Counted from the stretch's first letter, positions 1 to 13,350 are shown. The stretch: 64,000 nucleotides of DNA from Quercus robur (GCF_932294415.1 NC_065538.1:74873834-74937833), one strand, 5' to 3'. The notes: generated by a model not told the origin, from the letters alone. Translations and numbers: made by a program.

Positions 1-1048
1 AAATTAAGACCAAAAAAAAAAAAAAAGCAAGTTTTTTTCAAATTGAGATTACCCAAAAACCATTTAGTCCACAAAAAGGGTGGGGAAGGCTAATTTAGTA
101 ATTAAGAAATCATATCAACTTTAGTGGAAAAGACTAATTTAGTAATTAATATCATTTCCCAATTTTGAAAAAACCTTGCTTGTTCCACTTAAATCTGGAG
201 GTTTGACTTGTCAGTTTTTGATACCTTAGGGTTTAATTTGTTACTTTTGAAATTATACTGTTTTAATTTGTTACTTTTTAAAACCTTATGATTTGATTTG
301 TTACTTTTGAAACTGTAGGGCTTAAAATTAACATTTCCCCAAAATTATTGTGTAACAAAAGAATATTTTGATCCATATTCATGATACAAAAGAAATATTT
401 TATTGCATATTAGTTGTATAGAAAAGGTATTTATCTTTATTTTGAGATACATTTTCGTAAAAAATTGACAAAAAAATTTAGGGATTTACAAAATATTTAT
501 CTCAACCCTAATTTTGGCTGGTACAGAAAGAAAGAAAAAACAAAATCAAGAATCTCCTTCTCATTATAAAATCTTTCAATGCTATTTTGAGTAACTTCCA
601 ATTTGAACTTCCATTCTTCAAAATTTTAATTGCTATAACTAAATTTTAGCTTTTTAGAATTGAGTGGGAGGGGCTTTTTTTTTTTTTTTTTTTTTGAGGG
701 GGAGGAGTCCGTAATGGTGCTGAGCCATAGATTAAGTTTGCATCTTAGCACAATGGTTGGTGTGATGTGGAGACAAAATGGTAATAAAAAAGATGAAATA
801 GTAATGAGATCATGTGTGCCTACTTTTTAAAATTAGACAGAAAAAATGAAGCTCATTACAGTGATTTAGATTGCATCTTAGCATAACTCTTTATTAGTTG
901 GTTATATGTTTCTTTTCATTTTATTTTTTAAATCTTGGATTAATGGTATCTGTACAAAATTACAAATATTCAATCTGCCCTCACTGCCACATCAAGTTGC
1001 ATTATGCTGGTTATATCTAAATTGGTTGCTTCCACTGAGTTTTTGTAG
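1..1048 (+). other. Probable upstream intron of the E2 gene; no coding seen
   Basis: AT-rich sequence with a run of T near 675-695 and no stretch that translates into the preceding part of the E2 catalytic domain. It ends in a polypyrimidine/AG acceptor at 1041-1048. It is most simply a long intron, though where the intron begins cannot be told. Confidence 0.5.
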
Positions 1049-1971
1049 GGCCTTGTTGTTCCGGTTCTCCGCAATGCTGATAAAATGAACTTTGCTGAGA
1101 TTGAGAAGGCAATCAACACCCTTGCAAAGAAGGCAAATGATGGCTCTATATCAATTGATGAGATGGCTGGAGGCTCATTCACAATATCGAATGGTGGTGT
1201 CTATGGAAGCCTTTTAAGTACCCCAATCATCAATCCCCCTCAGGTATGATGCTGCATTAACCCCTTCTCCATACATTTTGTTCTGATAATAAGAGGATTT
1301 CTCCTTGTGCATCTCTATGCCTGAACAAATTAACTTTCTTATAGACAACCTTGTAAAATCAGCTGAATGCAGGTTTGGCCATCTCACACACTTTTTTTTA
1401 AGAACTTGTCCACTCTTTCCTGTGTTTTCCATATGGAAAAATTTAGGAATGAAGAATCTATATCAAAATATAAGAAAAACCACTCTTGGAATAATGGTAG
1501 CCATTGTTATTCGCTTTGGTACATTGCTGTCAATAAGATTGGTGGATCAGTTGAAAGGTATGAAAAGAGAGGGATTCAAACCCTTGGTAAACAATAGCCT
1601 ACAACGGACAACAGATATATCAGATCTAGGTCCTAGATATTGTGTACTATAGTCATTTTTGAAGTATAAAATTGATGCATGCTTTATAGCAGTTCCTTGG
1701 TGACTTTAATTACTCATGAATCTAACTCTTATAGTCTTATTCATTCTGTGGTTTATTTATTTATTTGCTTTATTGGCAGTCGGCCATCCTGGGCATGCAC
1801 TCAATTGTGAACCGTCCGATGGTTGTTGGTGGGGAAATTGTTTCAAGGCCAATGATGTACATCGCCCTAACATATGACCATCGACTAATTGATGGAAGAG
1901 AGGCCGTCTTCTTCTTACGTCGTATTAAAGATGTCGTGGAGGACCCTCGGAGGTTGCTTCTTGATATTTGA
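1049..1971 (+). CDS. DLST: 2-oxoglutarate dehydrogenase E2 (dihydrolipoyl succinyltransferase), 3' end, last two exons
   Basis: This is the C-terminal part of the mitochondrial succinyltransferase core of the 2-oxoglutarate dehydrogenase complex, which moves the succinyl group from lipoamide to CoA in the TCA cycle. Exons are 1049-1243 (after ...ttttgtag, before gtatga) and 1780-1971 (after ...ttggcag), both in phase 0, ending in TGA at 1969-1971. Together they encode 128 residues. The sequence begins [19 protein letters not shown] and contains the active-site block TYDHRLIDG (the DHRxxDG motif of the acyltransferase family) and the C-terminal [12 protein letters not shown], typical of plant OGDH E2 rather than of PDH or branched-chain E2. 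The lipoyl domain and most of the catalytic domain must lie upstream of the window; no earlier exon is visible in 1-1048. Splice sites are inferred from reading frame and GT-AG rules. Confidence 0.93.
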
Positions 1972-3720
1972 GGATGCCACAGGAAACTTTCTGATACCCC
2001 TTTCCTGTGATGTTGTAGTAAGTTTTGAGAATAAGGATTTAACATCCTTAAATTGACTTTAGTGGGGGATTTTTCAGTTGTGACTCGTCAGCATTCAATA
2101 CCGGCATGGCGTATATGAGACTTGTTATATTGTATTCCTTGTTCGAGTTTAAGCTTCTTGATTAGAGCCTGGCATCTTTCTTCTCTCTTGCATTGTAGTA
2201 TTTTACCCTTCGTACAACATTGGTTGTAACCTCCTTTCCCCGCACCCTCCTTTTTTCTTTTTCTTTTTCTTTTTTACTTTTAAAATCTAAACTACAAAAA
2301 AATAATGTAAACGAGTAAATTTGAGTAGTCAACTTGAAAGATGGCTTACAATTAACTTGATTTCTTTCTATGCTTGCTATTGCCTTAATTTCTGGCTGCA
2401 TAAATGTCTTTATACACTAACATCTCAGACATTTCATAGGTGAGTGCCACATAGCTCGCTCGATTCAACTACAAAAGTATTGGAATCAACTGCACTAATC
2501 TGAGCGTCAATCTAACCGAAAAAGTTTGTTGAATACATCCATACTTTTCAGACTCTTTGTTCTTTGTGACTGATATTTTGTGACAAATGTTCATGTGCAA
2601 GGTTAATGAACTGCGGTAATAAGATTGGCTTTAAATTTTGAATCTCCTAGGACACTATGTGAGCCAGTGAATGCATTAAGAGTTAAATCTGACCAAGAAT
2701 TCACATTTCATAGGACCTAGGGATGATAGTCTAGTGGTCAAGTACCTGGTTAAGCACCTCGTCTGTTGCCTTAGCCTTAGCACTCGAGTACGAGTTGTGC
2801 GGGATATGGTGGAAAGTGTCTTGTTACAGTGGCGCTTAACTCGTTACGGTGCGCGATATGGGATTTAACTCATTACGGTGGAAAGTGACTTGTTCCCAAA
2901 ATCACACGTTTCAATTTTTTCAGCCCAAAAAAAAAAAACACCATTTCACAGGCTTGACTTGGCTTTGAACAAATTTGGTAAATCTGCTAACCAAAGAATG
3001 GGAGACTATAGAGGCTGTTGCCTTGATGGCCACAGCATGCGAGATGTGGCACCTGTTACACGCAATAATTTTCCCCAAAAGAACTATGGAGCAACGAGAA
3101 TCGATTGGAATAGAGGATGAGGTCCAAAACTTCCAATCCAACAGAACAAGAACTTCCCAATTTTTTTAACAAATTGTAAATGGAGCAAATAATAAGTTAC
3201 CGTCACTATCTTTCTTTGGTGTAACTGTGGTAAATCTGATAAAAAATATAACGTCTTCAAGGTAGAACCATCATAGCTGTCCACCCCAAATTGTTGCACC
3301 AATCTGCAGGGGAAAATTTTATAATAGAAGCAAGAAAATCACTTGAGTCTTTCGCCGGTAACCACTTATGGGTCACTTTTTTTTTTTTTTTTTTAATTAA
3401 AATGAGCAGCTCTTTTCTCCCAGATTGTGATTGTTTTTAACAATTGTGACAGAACTCTTACTGGATTAGCTCATATACTTAGAAAACAAAGGATTCATTT
3501 TGTATCTTTCAAACATCATTATCCGGCATCATCTTGCATTCATTTTCACCAGTTGTATATTCAGTAAATCGCAAATAATAATATGTGAAACTTCAGAAAG
3601 CAATGACAAAAGCAAAACATTGTATTTCATCTCAGATTTCTTGCAAATAGAAAGTGGAAATTACGAAAGACTGGGAGTGAACCGATTAGGAAATCCTGGC
3701 GTTGATGTACCAAGCATGAA
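1972..3720. other. Intergenic region between convergent E2 and T-protein genes
   Basis: It holds the 3' UTRs of two tail-to-tail genes. Around 2716-2840 the sequence GATAGTCTAGTGGTCAAGTA resembles a tRNA-type A box, so a decayed tRNA-derived SINE is possible; I see no convincing B box. Poly-A and poly-T tracts occur at 2930 and 3378. No protein gene is recognised. Confidence 0.4.
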
Positions 3721-5879
3721 TTATGATGGCTTGTAGTATTTTGTTGGTACAAATGGCATTTTTGTGACAACCCCATCATAGGCCTTTCCTCGAATAACTA
3801 TCTTAACTTTGGTGCCAGCCTTGTGTGATCCTGATTTCACATACCCCATAGCTATATTCTTCTTAAGGCAGGGGCTAAATCCTCCACTGGTGACTTCCCC
3901 AATGCCTTTTCCTTTGTCATCCTGAATCTCACTGTGGCTTCTGGGAGGTGGTCCTGAAGAGAAAAACCCAACACGCCTGACAGGTGGACCTGATTCAAGT
4001 TGCTTAAGTATCACCTCAGCACCTAGAAAACCACCTTCAGCCCTTCTTCTCTTCCCAATGGCCCATGTGAGTCCTGCCTCTACAGGAGTTACATGTTGTT
4101 CCATGTCATTACCATATAAGCAGAGCCCAGCTTCAAGTCGGAGACTGTCTCTAGCACCAAGACCAGTCAACCTTATCTTTCCTTCAGATTTCTCCAAGAT
4201 TGCTTTGGCAAGATCCAAGGCATTCTCTGAAGGCACTGAGATTTCAAAACCATCTTCACCAGTGTACCTGAAAATCTTGGAAACGAGACAAGGATAATCA
4301 ACTGTCCTTCACAGCTCTCTCCTACAGATGAGAAAAAACTAAGGTGTATTCATTTATGGGGGAAGATAAGAGCATCAGATATTTAGACCCTATGCTCTTG
4401 ATAAAAATTCTTTGTTGTGATGTCAAGATGGATGGGTACAAAACAGAACTCAGTCGTGCTTCACTCATCTTCTCATTCAACAGAGAAATACATACAAGCC
4501 CTGTAATCAATATAGGACTAAACTGAATATAGACAAATTGTCACTATAGAAAAGAAACTGAAAAGAAGCATACCCTGTCCTAGTTAGAAAGCAGTGCACT
4601 CCATTAATATCCAACATTCGGAACTCTCCAAAGTAAAACTTGCTCAAGTCTTCTTTTGTCAGGTGCTGAAGAGTTGGAGCAGCCAAAGGACCCTGCAACA
4701 TAGAAATCAAAGAAGCAATATCTCTCAATCAGTTTACATCCATAAGCTCACTTCTTTCCCAAATCATAGCTATATGGTTTGCATGGCTCATACAAATATA
4801 AACCAAGTTTCAATTAAACATGAAACCCAGTATCTCTTGCAATTATAACAACTTTCCAGGACAATTTCAAATTTTGATGTCAATTCAACATGAAAGATCA
4901 AACCCACTACCTTTCAGCTATAGTATTTATGATATCTTGTAGGAGAATTTTATTTTCTGATATAAATAAGGAGACATGAAAAGAGGAAGAGAACAAGAAG
5001 GAACAAAGAAAAAACAGTGTATAGAGTACTTTTCTGGTTGACAATCTGCTACGCATTTGAGCTGGGCCAATCATATCATAAAAAGTCAACCCATGTAATA
5101 CAAATAAATACAATATAAACCAGAAGGAAATAAGTCCTTGCAGTTTCCTTGGACACTATATCTAGACATACATAAGAACAACTCTGAGTAGCTGAAGGGG
5201 AAAAAAAGAGCATGAAAATTGCAGCAGCTGACATTCATATTCCAAGGTAAATAAAAAAAATAAAAACCAAGGCAAAAACTTAAGACATAGGAGAACATGG
5301 AAAGAGGAATCTAGGATTCACCTGGAGAGCAAGAAGAGACCTCTCATCATGTATGTGCCATGAGACATCCCCACCTTTGGCCTTAAATGCCTTCATATGC
5401 TCCTCAATGTGAGCCAGATCCTTATCTCTACACCCTGCATTGACGACCAGGTATATGTGATCATCCTTCACCTTTGTAATCACTGAATCATCAATTGCTC
5501 CTCCCTTTTCATTTGTAAAGACGGTTAGTGTCCCAGCTCCAGGGGCTAACCCAGCAACATCAGCAATGACAAGCTTTTCAAGGAAAGGTATGCAGTCCTT
5601 CCCCTTGAGGCTCAACCCACACATATGGGAGACATCAAAAAGGCTACCATTCTGCCTACAATTCAAGGTAGAATCCATGATTGAGTCCTTGTATTGAATG
5701 GGCATGCCCCATCCAGCAAATGGCACCATCTTCCCGCCATTAGCAACATGGAAGTCATAAAGAACTGTCTTTTTGAGCTCTGCTTCTGCGGAAAAGTATC
5801 GACGAGCTACAGTCTTCTTATCAGCCTGAGCAAGACGACGGGTCATTGATTGCCCAAGTTGCCACAAACCCCCTCTCAT
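3721..5879 (-). CDS. GCVT: Aminomethyltransferase, glycine cleavage system T-protein, mitochondrial
   Basis: T-protein takes the aminomethyl group from lipoylated H-protein and, with tetrahydrofolate, releases ammonia and makes 5,10-methylene-THF. In leaves it is part of the photorespiratory glycine decarboxylase of the mitochondrial matrix. Coding exons (minus strand) are 5879-5322, 4692-4574 and 4267-3721. They join with intact GT-AG junctions and give 407 residues, the usual plant length. Residues 1-30 ([18 protein letters not shown]...) form an Arg-rich mitochondrial presequence. The folate-binding domain follows, with [43 protein letters not shown] across the exon 2/3 junction, and [12 protein letters not shown]. 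The C-terminal barrel ends in [12 protein letters not shown]. The start is the first ATG of the conserved protein; a longer open frame upstream is probably 5' UTR or intron. The gene looks intact. Confidence 0.96.
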
Positions 5880-6776
5880 CTTTACAGAAAATACCTGATA
5901 GGTGGAATTTGAGGAACTTTCAAATACAGCCCCACCCCCCAAAAAAGGAAAAGAATCTAAATAGTCTCTAATAAAACGCCAATGGCTTCTCAACAGAAAC
6001 AAAACAATCACAAATAATTTTCATTGTCAGCATAACCCATGGTAGCAACATCCATTTCAAAAAATTGCGTGAAATGTTATACTAACTAAATAAAGAGATT
6101 ATCCTCATATGTCATGAAAAACAATAAGCCACCATTGAGTACTGGATATAAAAAAAATAAAAATAAAAATGCCAAAAATTCCAAAAGGGTATTTGGTGGA
6201 AACTAATCAATCCACTGCCATCTATACAGCAATTGTACAAGCCAGTTGGTAGCATTGCATTAAGACATGACAATATTCACCAAAATCGTACATAAATGAG
6301 GTTAGTTTTTAAAATCACATAAGCCAATTTGTCTTATAGTTATCGTCATCCCATTCCTATTTAAAATGCAATGTCCTCATTTCAAACATTATCAATGCAT
6401 CATTTTTATCGATTTAATTCAGATATTATTCAGACACCATGTACAGGAAAAACATCAGGATCTCCTCTCAGCTCAATACAATCCCACATAATTGTCATTG
6501 GGAAGTTCACAAAACCACCAAAAGCGCCATTGAAATCATAAAATCCAACAAAGAGATAATATCCAATATAAACAATGAGACTCTTTTAAACAATTCAACC
6601 TGAACCAGTCACATAGATCTCAAAGACTGTTTCTTTACAAGCTTATAAGAGTAAGCAACCAATGAACTTAATAAAATTGGCATAACATTGAAGCAGAGAT
6701 GGCCAATCAAAAAACCCACATGACAAATAAGATTTGCAAATAAAGAATGAGAAAAAGAGAGTGAGAGAGCACTCAC

Positions 6777-6850
6777 AGTCACAGATGTGAATGTTCTTTG
6801 TCCTCCGTTGTTCTAAGAAGAAGCAAATCTGAGAGCCCAAAAGAGCATCC
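6777..6850 (-). promoter_or_regulatory. Probable 5' UTR exon and core promoter of the T-protein gene
   Basis: On the minus strand, a purine-rich leader followed by a strong donor (GTGAGT, plus-strand 6771-6776) suggests a non-coding first exon ending at 6777. It would be spliced to an acceptor just before the ATG at 5879. An A/T run at about 6878-6888 (TATATATTA on the minus strand) could be the TATA element. This is inference from splice-site strength and position; no transcript was available. Confidence 0.4.
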
Positions 6851-6889
6851 CTGCACAAAATAAAAATACTGCCTTTTTTAATATATATG

Positions 6890-8590
6890 TCAATTGTCTA
6901 TTTATCTTATACATATAATATTAGTAAAATTAAATAAAAAATGGGAAAATGTAAAAAGGGTTGGTGGGTTATGTACTATGTAGCATGTAGTGGGTGGGTG
7001 GAGGAAAGGGTTTTCTCTTCCGAATGGAGACAGCCAACAAAATCACATCGTTAGTCAGTGGTAATGGGACTACCAGACGATTACACCTCATCTCACTCTT
7101 TCCTTGTTTCTGTTCACATATTTACTTACATTTACATGTACCATGTTTCATGTGTACTTTATATGTATCTGACGGCTGTTACAATGCAGAATCTAACTCA
7201 GCCGCTTTAAACCTCTTAGACAAAAGTACACCTCCAAATTTGTAGGAAAAATGTTACCCAAGTTTGGAATCCAAATTCCAAACTCCCCTGATTGAGGAAT
7301 AAGGTATTCCTAATGTACCATCTTTTTATTTACAATTACATACTTGGTGAACGAAATATTTCATACAAATTAAGATAAATGACATATTTGATAATTTGAT
7401 AGTTAAGACAAAAGAATTAAACTCCGAACATTTTTGTTAAAATTACTAAGAAGTGTCCATTAAGGAACAAGCCTATATAAAATTTAATTTATAACATTCT
7501 TTAAAATATAAGATTTAAAATGTAAATTCTCACAATTAACTTTGTTGAGATGGACATAATTTCAAGAGTTCAAACGGGGATTATGTGTACTAATGGTGGA
7601 GACGAGTTCAGGAGATCAGACTCACTGACTAATGACCTATAAGTTTGTTGAGAGATCGCTGTGGGGGCAGAGAAGGAAATAATTGAGTTTTTTATTTTTT
7701 ATTTTTTTATTTGGGAGATCCTGCTTAAGTTGGTGAAGTGCTTTTGGCATGTTAATGTTGACCACAATGTCATGTTTGGAGCAACATTTGGCAAGTGAGG
7801 ATGCGAGATTGTGGTTGGTGGCTTTGTAAATAGTCAAAACAAAGCTATCTAATAGCTTCAAGTGTATTTCTTTTAAGGTATTTACCAAGTGCATTTTATC
7901 AATGATTCTAGAAACACAAATATTTTTACAAAATATTTTACAACTATCGAGGTAATATTTTGTAAATGATAGATGATAAAGTGATGTAAATGGTGATGAG
8001 TTCAAATAAGTACCAATAAGAATCTACCAATGAAATTGTTATAAAAATTATTGTGTTTGATGTGTTACTCCCATTATATAAAAACTTCATATAACCAATT
8101 GCTAAATAGCACAAAATATTCTCAAATTGTTTTTTTTTTTTTTTCAATTTTAGGAAATAGACATATGAAAGGATTTTGAAATTTCCTAATATGTTAACTA
8201 ACATGAGACATATTTAAAGATGAAATCTACAAACGTAATTTACTTATGATAACATGATTAAACTCAATAAATTTGTAGTTGTATCGTTATAAAAAAAAAA
8301 AAATGACATTTTAAAAAACAATCATTAATTAGAGAGAAAAAACCTAATTAAATCTAATATATAATATTTTCCCATTAAAATATGTATGTGTGTGTATATA
8401 TATATCTAATTTTTTTAATCAAAAAAAAAAACTAATAAAATTCAACTGGTGTCTATTTATTTTGTTTTACACTTTTGATTGGACTCACAGTGGTATGGAC
8501 CTGATCCATGTTTGTATAACCGCAGTATGGGTCGGGAAAAGGCCCATGACACATACGACAACAAAAACTCGTATGACCATAAGCAATAAA
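6890..8590. other. Divergent intergenic region between T-protein and the unknown gene
   Basis: About 1.7 kb of AT-rich DNA between two divergently transcribed genes, with T- and A-tracts (7691-7711, 8130-8145, 8292-8303) and a short GT/TA microsatellite near 8385-8405. It must contain both promoters. I see no protein gene or RNA gene here. Confidence 0.4.
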
Positions 8591-8599
8591 TGGAAATCT

Positions 8600-8719
8600 T
8601 TGACAAACTTGAAAGCAACAACGTTGTAAAATAGAACAGCCAGAAATAATTTCCCAAACCAGAGAAATTTTTAGATTCAAAAGCAAGAATCTTTGGAGCC
8701 ATTCAAAAAATTGGTGGCT
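8600..8719 (+). promoter_or_regulatory. Probable 5' UTR exon of the unknown-function gene
   Basis: The sequence up to TTGGTGGCTTCA is followed by a GTAAGT donor at 8720, and a T-rich acceptor (...tttttttaaag) lies at about 9604, just upstream of the ATG at 9626. This supports a non-coding first exon with an intron of about 0.9 kb. The leader contains an upstream ATG near 8693. Inferred only. Confidence 0.4.
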
Positions 8720-9625
8720 TCAGTAAGTGCCATACCCTTACAAGATTCTCTTTCATTCTCTATTACTCTATTCTTGATACTGCTCTTTCTTCTCTCTCTC
8801 TCTAAAAACCTTTTGTCTTGGGTGCTTTTCTATCCATATGAGCTTATCTATACCCTGAAAAGGCAAGTCATATTTACCTCTGTTTTCAGGTTTTATTTAT
8901 ATATATATAGTTCTGTGTTTTATTTTGGGAGATGGGTTATGAACAATTATTTGATTTGAGTTTGGTATTAAGAATGATGGATCAAAACTATGAGCTAAAA
9001 AATGGGCTCTTGTTAATCTTACGTGTTATGGTATGGACATTTTGTATTTGTCAAGTCTTGTAAAAACAGGTCAATAAGATAGAACATTTTGTCTGTGTGA
9101 TAGTGTTGCTCTGAATGACACATTGACGATTAAGCTGTGTGTGTTCTGGGATCATTTGTTTTGAATTGGGAATTTAGAATTATAAGAATATGATGACTTT
9201 TGGCTGCGTACTTTTAGTTTTACTGTGTCTATCTGCCAACTCAGTTGAGGAATTAAAAAGGGAAAGGGATTGCAGTATTATCAAAGCAAACATTAACAAT
9301 AAATAAATCAACTTTTATTGGACATTAATTTAATTGCATAAGATGTAATCAAGTGGATTAGTTCGATTTTCGGGAACTGGGTCTACAGAAGCCTTTGTTC
9401 ATTTTTTCCTCCACTTGTATTTGAAGATCAAATAGTTCAATTTAAGTTAGAGAGTCCAAAAGGAGTTGAATGCCACACTTGGATCACTAGTGTAGGATAT
9501 TTGTAGCCATTTTTCTCATGCCAGAATTCTGTACTTTTTGGAGACTTTGATATAGTCCTTGTACTCATTTTGGTGTTTGCTTTTGTCTATTCTTTTTTTA
9601 AAGGTGATATTATCATGGTTCAATC

Positions 9626-11720
9626 ATGCTGATGGTGTATGCTCCGGGAGCTATAACGAAGTGCCAGATATATCTAGACTCCAATACATTGCCTGTAGCA
9701 TCTTCATGCAAGATTACACATGTGAATTCCTTAATTAATACTTCAATCTGTCCCAGCCTGTTAAGGAACCCTTGTAGTAATATACATATGCTACATAATT
9801 CCTCACTTTCTTGGAAAGGCCGTAATCAACTTACAAGTCATCATGTATTGCATCACGTTGCTTCAAAGAGATGGCTGGTAAGCAGTGTTGCAACTGCAAG
9901 CTGAACTGATACATTTTTACTCAATTTTTGGGGTTCTGATTCAGTGCTTAATATATTTACTGTCTTATGCATGATAGTGCCGGTTGGATGATTCCATTCC
10001 TGCAGATGATGAATACCGTTCATCACGCAACATAGCAATCAGTTTGTTTAAGCGATTCAAGAATGCTGTTGAGCGGGGAGGAGGTGACAACCTAAAAGTA
10101 TATTTATTGGGTTGCTTGAACTGTTATTTATTAGGTCAGTTTATAATATAGTTCAAATAATACGTTTAGTTACTTGTGCAGGAGTTCATAAGTGCTGGGG
10201 TGAATGCTTATGCACTGGGCTGTACTGATGAAGGATTAAGGAAAGAACTTAATGATCTGAGGGAATCTGGTGTTGAAATTGAAGCAATGCAAGGTTATGG
10301 TGGAACCACCAGTTTGAAATCCAAGATTATTTCGGAGGAGGTAAGTCACTTCTTCCTTGTTGAACTTGAACTATTTGTCAAGGCACGAGTCTTGAGCTTA
10401 ATTAATTTCACAGGATATGTTATTGCCCAAAAAATTATTGTTGTGAAGTTTTTGACAACTTTATTTACTATCGTTTAAAGCAAAGAGTTTCATCTTTGTA
10501 GATTGTGGGTTATAGAAGCATGTCATTGGTAAATTTAATCATGAGATAGTATTCTAGATGCAAAATACACCCTTTGCGGGGGAAAAGGCAACATTTGTTA
10601 TGATTTTAGGTGGTCACTAAATCTGATGAATGGTTTTGGAATTGGAATCTCATTTTTATATTTCACAATGCAGGTTGATGAGTGCATTTTCTGGTTGAGC
10701 ATTATATTCATCACCATCATGTGTACACCACAGCCTACTATTGTTAGATGGTCGTCTACACCTCCTGTGTCAGATGAAGTGAGGCTTCAGTGGAAAGGCT
10801 TTTGTGCTATAATAGCAAATGCATACTTTATGAGGGGAATGGCATGGTGTGTTACTTTTTGGCATATTTCATTTCCTCTTTTAGTTGCACAAATATTATC
10901 AAGCATTCTTGTATTGTTGTATTTAGGCAGGGAGCTTCCTAAAATGGATGAAGCACTGGCATCTGTCAATGAAATTTTATAGTACTATTTTTCTCGGATA
11001 TGATAAAGCTACTTACCAGCCAATGATTTTACATTGTTATTACTCTTGCACTTAAACCAGCATCTTTAATATTTTGTGCGTGCGTGCGTGCATGTAGATT
11101 GTATCTTTACTCATAACCTAACTGCCTGAGCTATTAATTAATATACCATCATTACTTCATTCTGTGACAATACTTAATTAATTCCTCTTGGCATTTTTTA
11201 ATCTGCTTTCAAACAATATTGGCTGATGTATAATGTTAAAACCCTTGGTGGAGGCACACCATTTAGTTCATTCTTTCATATGTTCAATGAAGGCTTCCAG
11301 TAAAGACTCTTCAACTAGAGCAAATGGCAGTGGTGGGAAGAGCTGAGGAGCCATCTGTTGTTGCTAGCCGAATGCGATTAGTGTTTAGCACACTTGAGGT
11401 TAGCTATCTATATCTGATTTTTCTAATAACTGGAAAAGATCAATGATGACATAAGGTCTACTTTCTTTGATGATTTAGCTTAAGAAAAACATTGAGGCAT
11501 TAAGCTCTGTTCTGATCTATCCTCTGTCAAGTAATTTGTTTACATTAAAAGTTACTTTGTGGATGTGATAATTAGGTTCTCTACTCAAATGTGATAATAA
11601 ATCAACTGCACAAGTGAAAGAACATTTCTCTTTGGTGTTTTTTAATGGATATATTGAATGTTCTTTTGATAAATTGATCGGTTTGTGCAGGTGGTGAGTC
11701 CACAATGGCCTAAAGTGTAG
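9626..11720 (+). CDS. Conserved plant protein of unknown function, six coding exons
   Basis: Exons 9626-9877, 9978-10097, 10182-10340, 10674-10846, 11293-11398 and 11691-11720 (TAG) join in frame with GT-AG junctions and give 279 residues. Residues 1-85 are Ser/Asn/His-rich and poorly structured, as in an organelle-targeting leader. The rest is compact and looks strongly conserved: RSSRNIAISLFKRFKNAVER, GGGDNLKEFISAGVNAYALG, a stretch ending in IEAMQGYGG, a hydrophobic segment VDECIFWLSIIFITIMCTPQ, and RLQWKGFCAIIANAYFMRGM. It ends in VVSPQWPKV. I recall similar Arabidopsis proteins carrying loose labels such as MAR-binding filament-like, but no function is established to my knowledge. The hydrophobic segment (about residues 178-194) could be a membrane helix. 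A probable 5' UTR exon ends near 8719 before a GTAAGT donor. Confidence 0.85.
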
Positions 11721-12719
11721 TGCTCCAGTACTGAGAAAACTCCATTTTCCTAAAATCTGATGTTGGGCTTCCAGTTCCATTTGAAGTTGTAAATTAGTCT
11801 ATAAGAATCATGTGGAAATTTTATTTTCGAATTAGTAGTTGCTGTTGTTGTTTTTATTATTATTATTTTAAAAAAAATATTTATTGAATTGTAGACTTAG
11901 TACATACTGCAATACTTACGAATATATCGCTTGATTTTCTTATGATTTATAAATGCAAAGCTCCCTCTCTCTCTCTCTCAGCCTAAGACTTTGGTTCAAT
12001 TAATAGGCTGTGTCTGTGGGGGGTCTAATCACCATTTCTTTGAGGGTGAACCTCCTGTGATTTTTTTGTAAGATTGTTCTTGAACTATCCAAACTCCCAC
12101 TTACTCCATGGCTGAAACCACTTATTAGCTTATACGAATTCCATCCTATCTAGAATGTCTTTTGGGTCTTAGAAATTAATTTATAAAAAAAGTGAACAAG
12201 TTTAAGAAAATTAAGTAGTGTATATTTAAGGGTTTATATATTTATTATTTCACTAATGCAGTGTACACATTTGTATGATTACTTGGTTATTCCCAACATG
12301 TGCACTGCCTTATCTCACAGATATCTGTAAATATTTAAGAACGGTCCCAAAGACAACTTCGGTAGATGAGAGTTTGAGTCAAGCCTAAGATATTATCTTG
12401 AGAAATTATGAGTTTATGAAATCATTAGACCAAGCTTGTTATCATAAACTCTTATTTACAAAAAAGGTTTGCAAATCCAATTTTTAATCCTAATTTTAAA
12501 ATTCAATATCATATAGGGGTGTACAAAAAACAACTCCCACTAAACAACCACACTTAAAGTGACCAAAACCAACTGTCACATACTGTGACGGGACTATCAA
12601 CAATTAACCATGACATAGGTAGAAAAACTAACACTTGCACTGCAAGTGTAATTACGTTTTTAGAAAACTTCACCGCCCCTTTTAATTATACCTAATATTA
12701 TATGTAAGGAACCACACAT
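11721..12719. other. Intergenic region, no gene seen
   Basis: It holds the 3' UTR of the preceding gene, a run of A near 11870, a short CT microsatellite (about 11965-11980) and AT-rich spacer up to the start of the element fossil. No RNA or protein gene is recognised. Confidence 0.4.
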
Positions 12720-12807
12720 ACCTTTATGCTTTGGCGGTAATCCGTCCAAGGTGGCGGTAGCAACAAGTAAAATAATGAACATAAAACTGAAAATACTTGT
12801 TATTGAA

Positions 12808-13350
12808 AGTAGAATAAACACTTATAGTAGTAGTGAATACAAGATCTCAACAGTTACAGGTTAACAGTTACAAAATTTGAACTAGTCCTAGTTACAAGGT
12901 TTGTAGGATTACAAGGCTTGTAGTGAACAAGGGTGAACAAAGTAATAGTAGTAGTAGAAGCAAGGTGGGTTCTCTCTCTAAGAAGGCTAGTTCTAAGGGA
13001 AGAGAAATCAAAACTAAAACTTGACTTAAAAAGCCCTTTAAACATAAGGGACAACCCCCCTTAAATAGGCAAAATCTCAACAGTAGAATAAACACTTACA
13101 GTAGTAGTGAATACAAGATCTCAACAGTTACAGGTTAACAGTTACAAAGTTTGAACTAGTCCTAGTTACAAGGTTTGTAGGATTACAAGGCTTGTAGTGA
13201 ACAAGGGTGAACAAAGTAATAGTAGTAGTAGAAGCAAGGTGGGTTCTCTCTCTAAGAAGGCTAGTTCTAAGGGAAGAGAAATCAAAACTAAAACTTGACT
13301 TAAAAAGCCCTTTAAACATAAGGGACAACCCCCCTTAAATAGGCAAAATT
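12808..13350. repeat. Tandem duplication, two copies of about 274 bp
   Basis: Copies at about 12808-13075 and 13082-13350 are almost identical by eye, offset 274 bp. Each contains (minus strand) a TATTTAAG box, a pyrimidine-rich leader and a run of TACT repeats. They sit at the promoter-like end of the element fossil, so the duplication is of its terminal region. The near identity suggests it is recent. Confidence 0.85.

Noticed and set aside
9878-9904. Extension of exon 1 of the unknown gene past the GTAAGC donor, possibly using a GC-AG intron
   Set aside because: The GTAAGC donor at 9878 keeps frame and fits consensus better; the GC donor remains a minor alternative.
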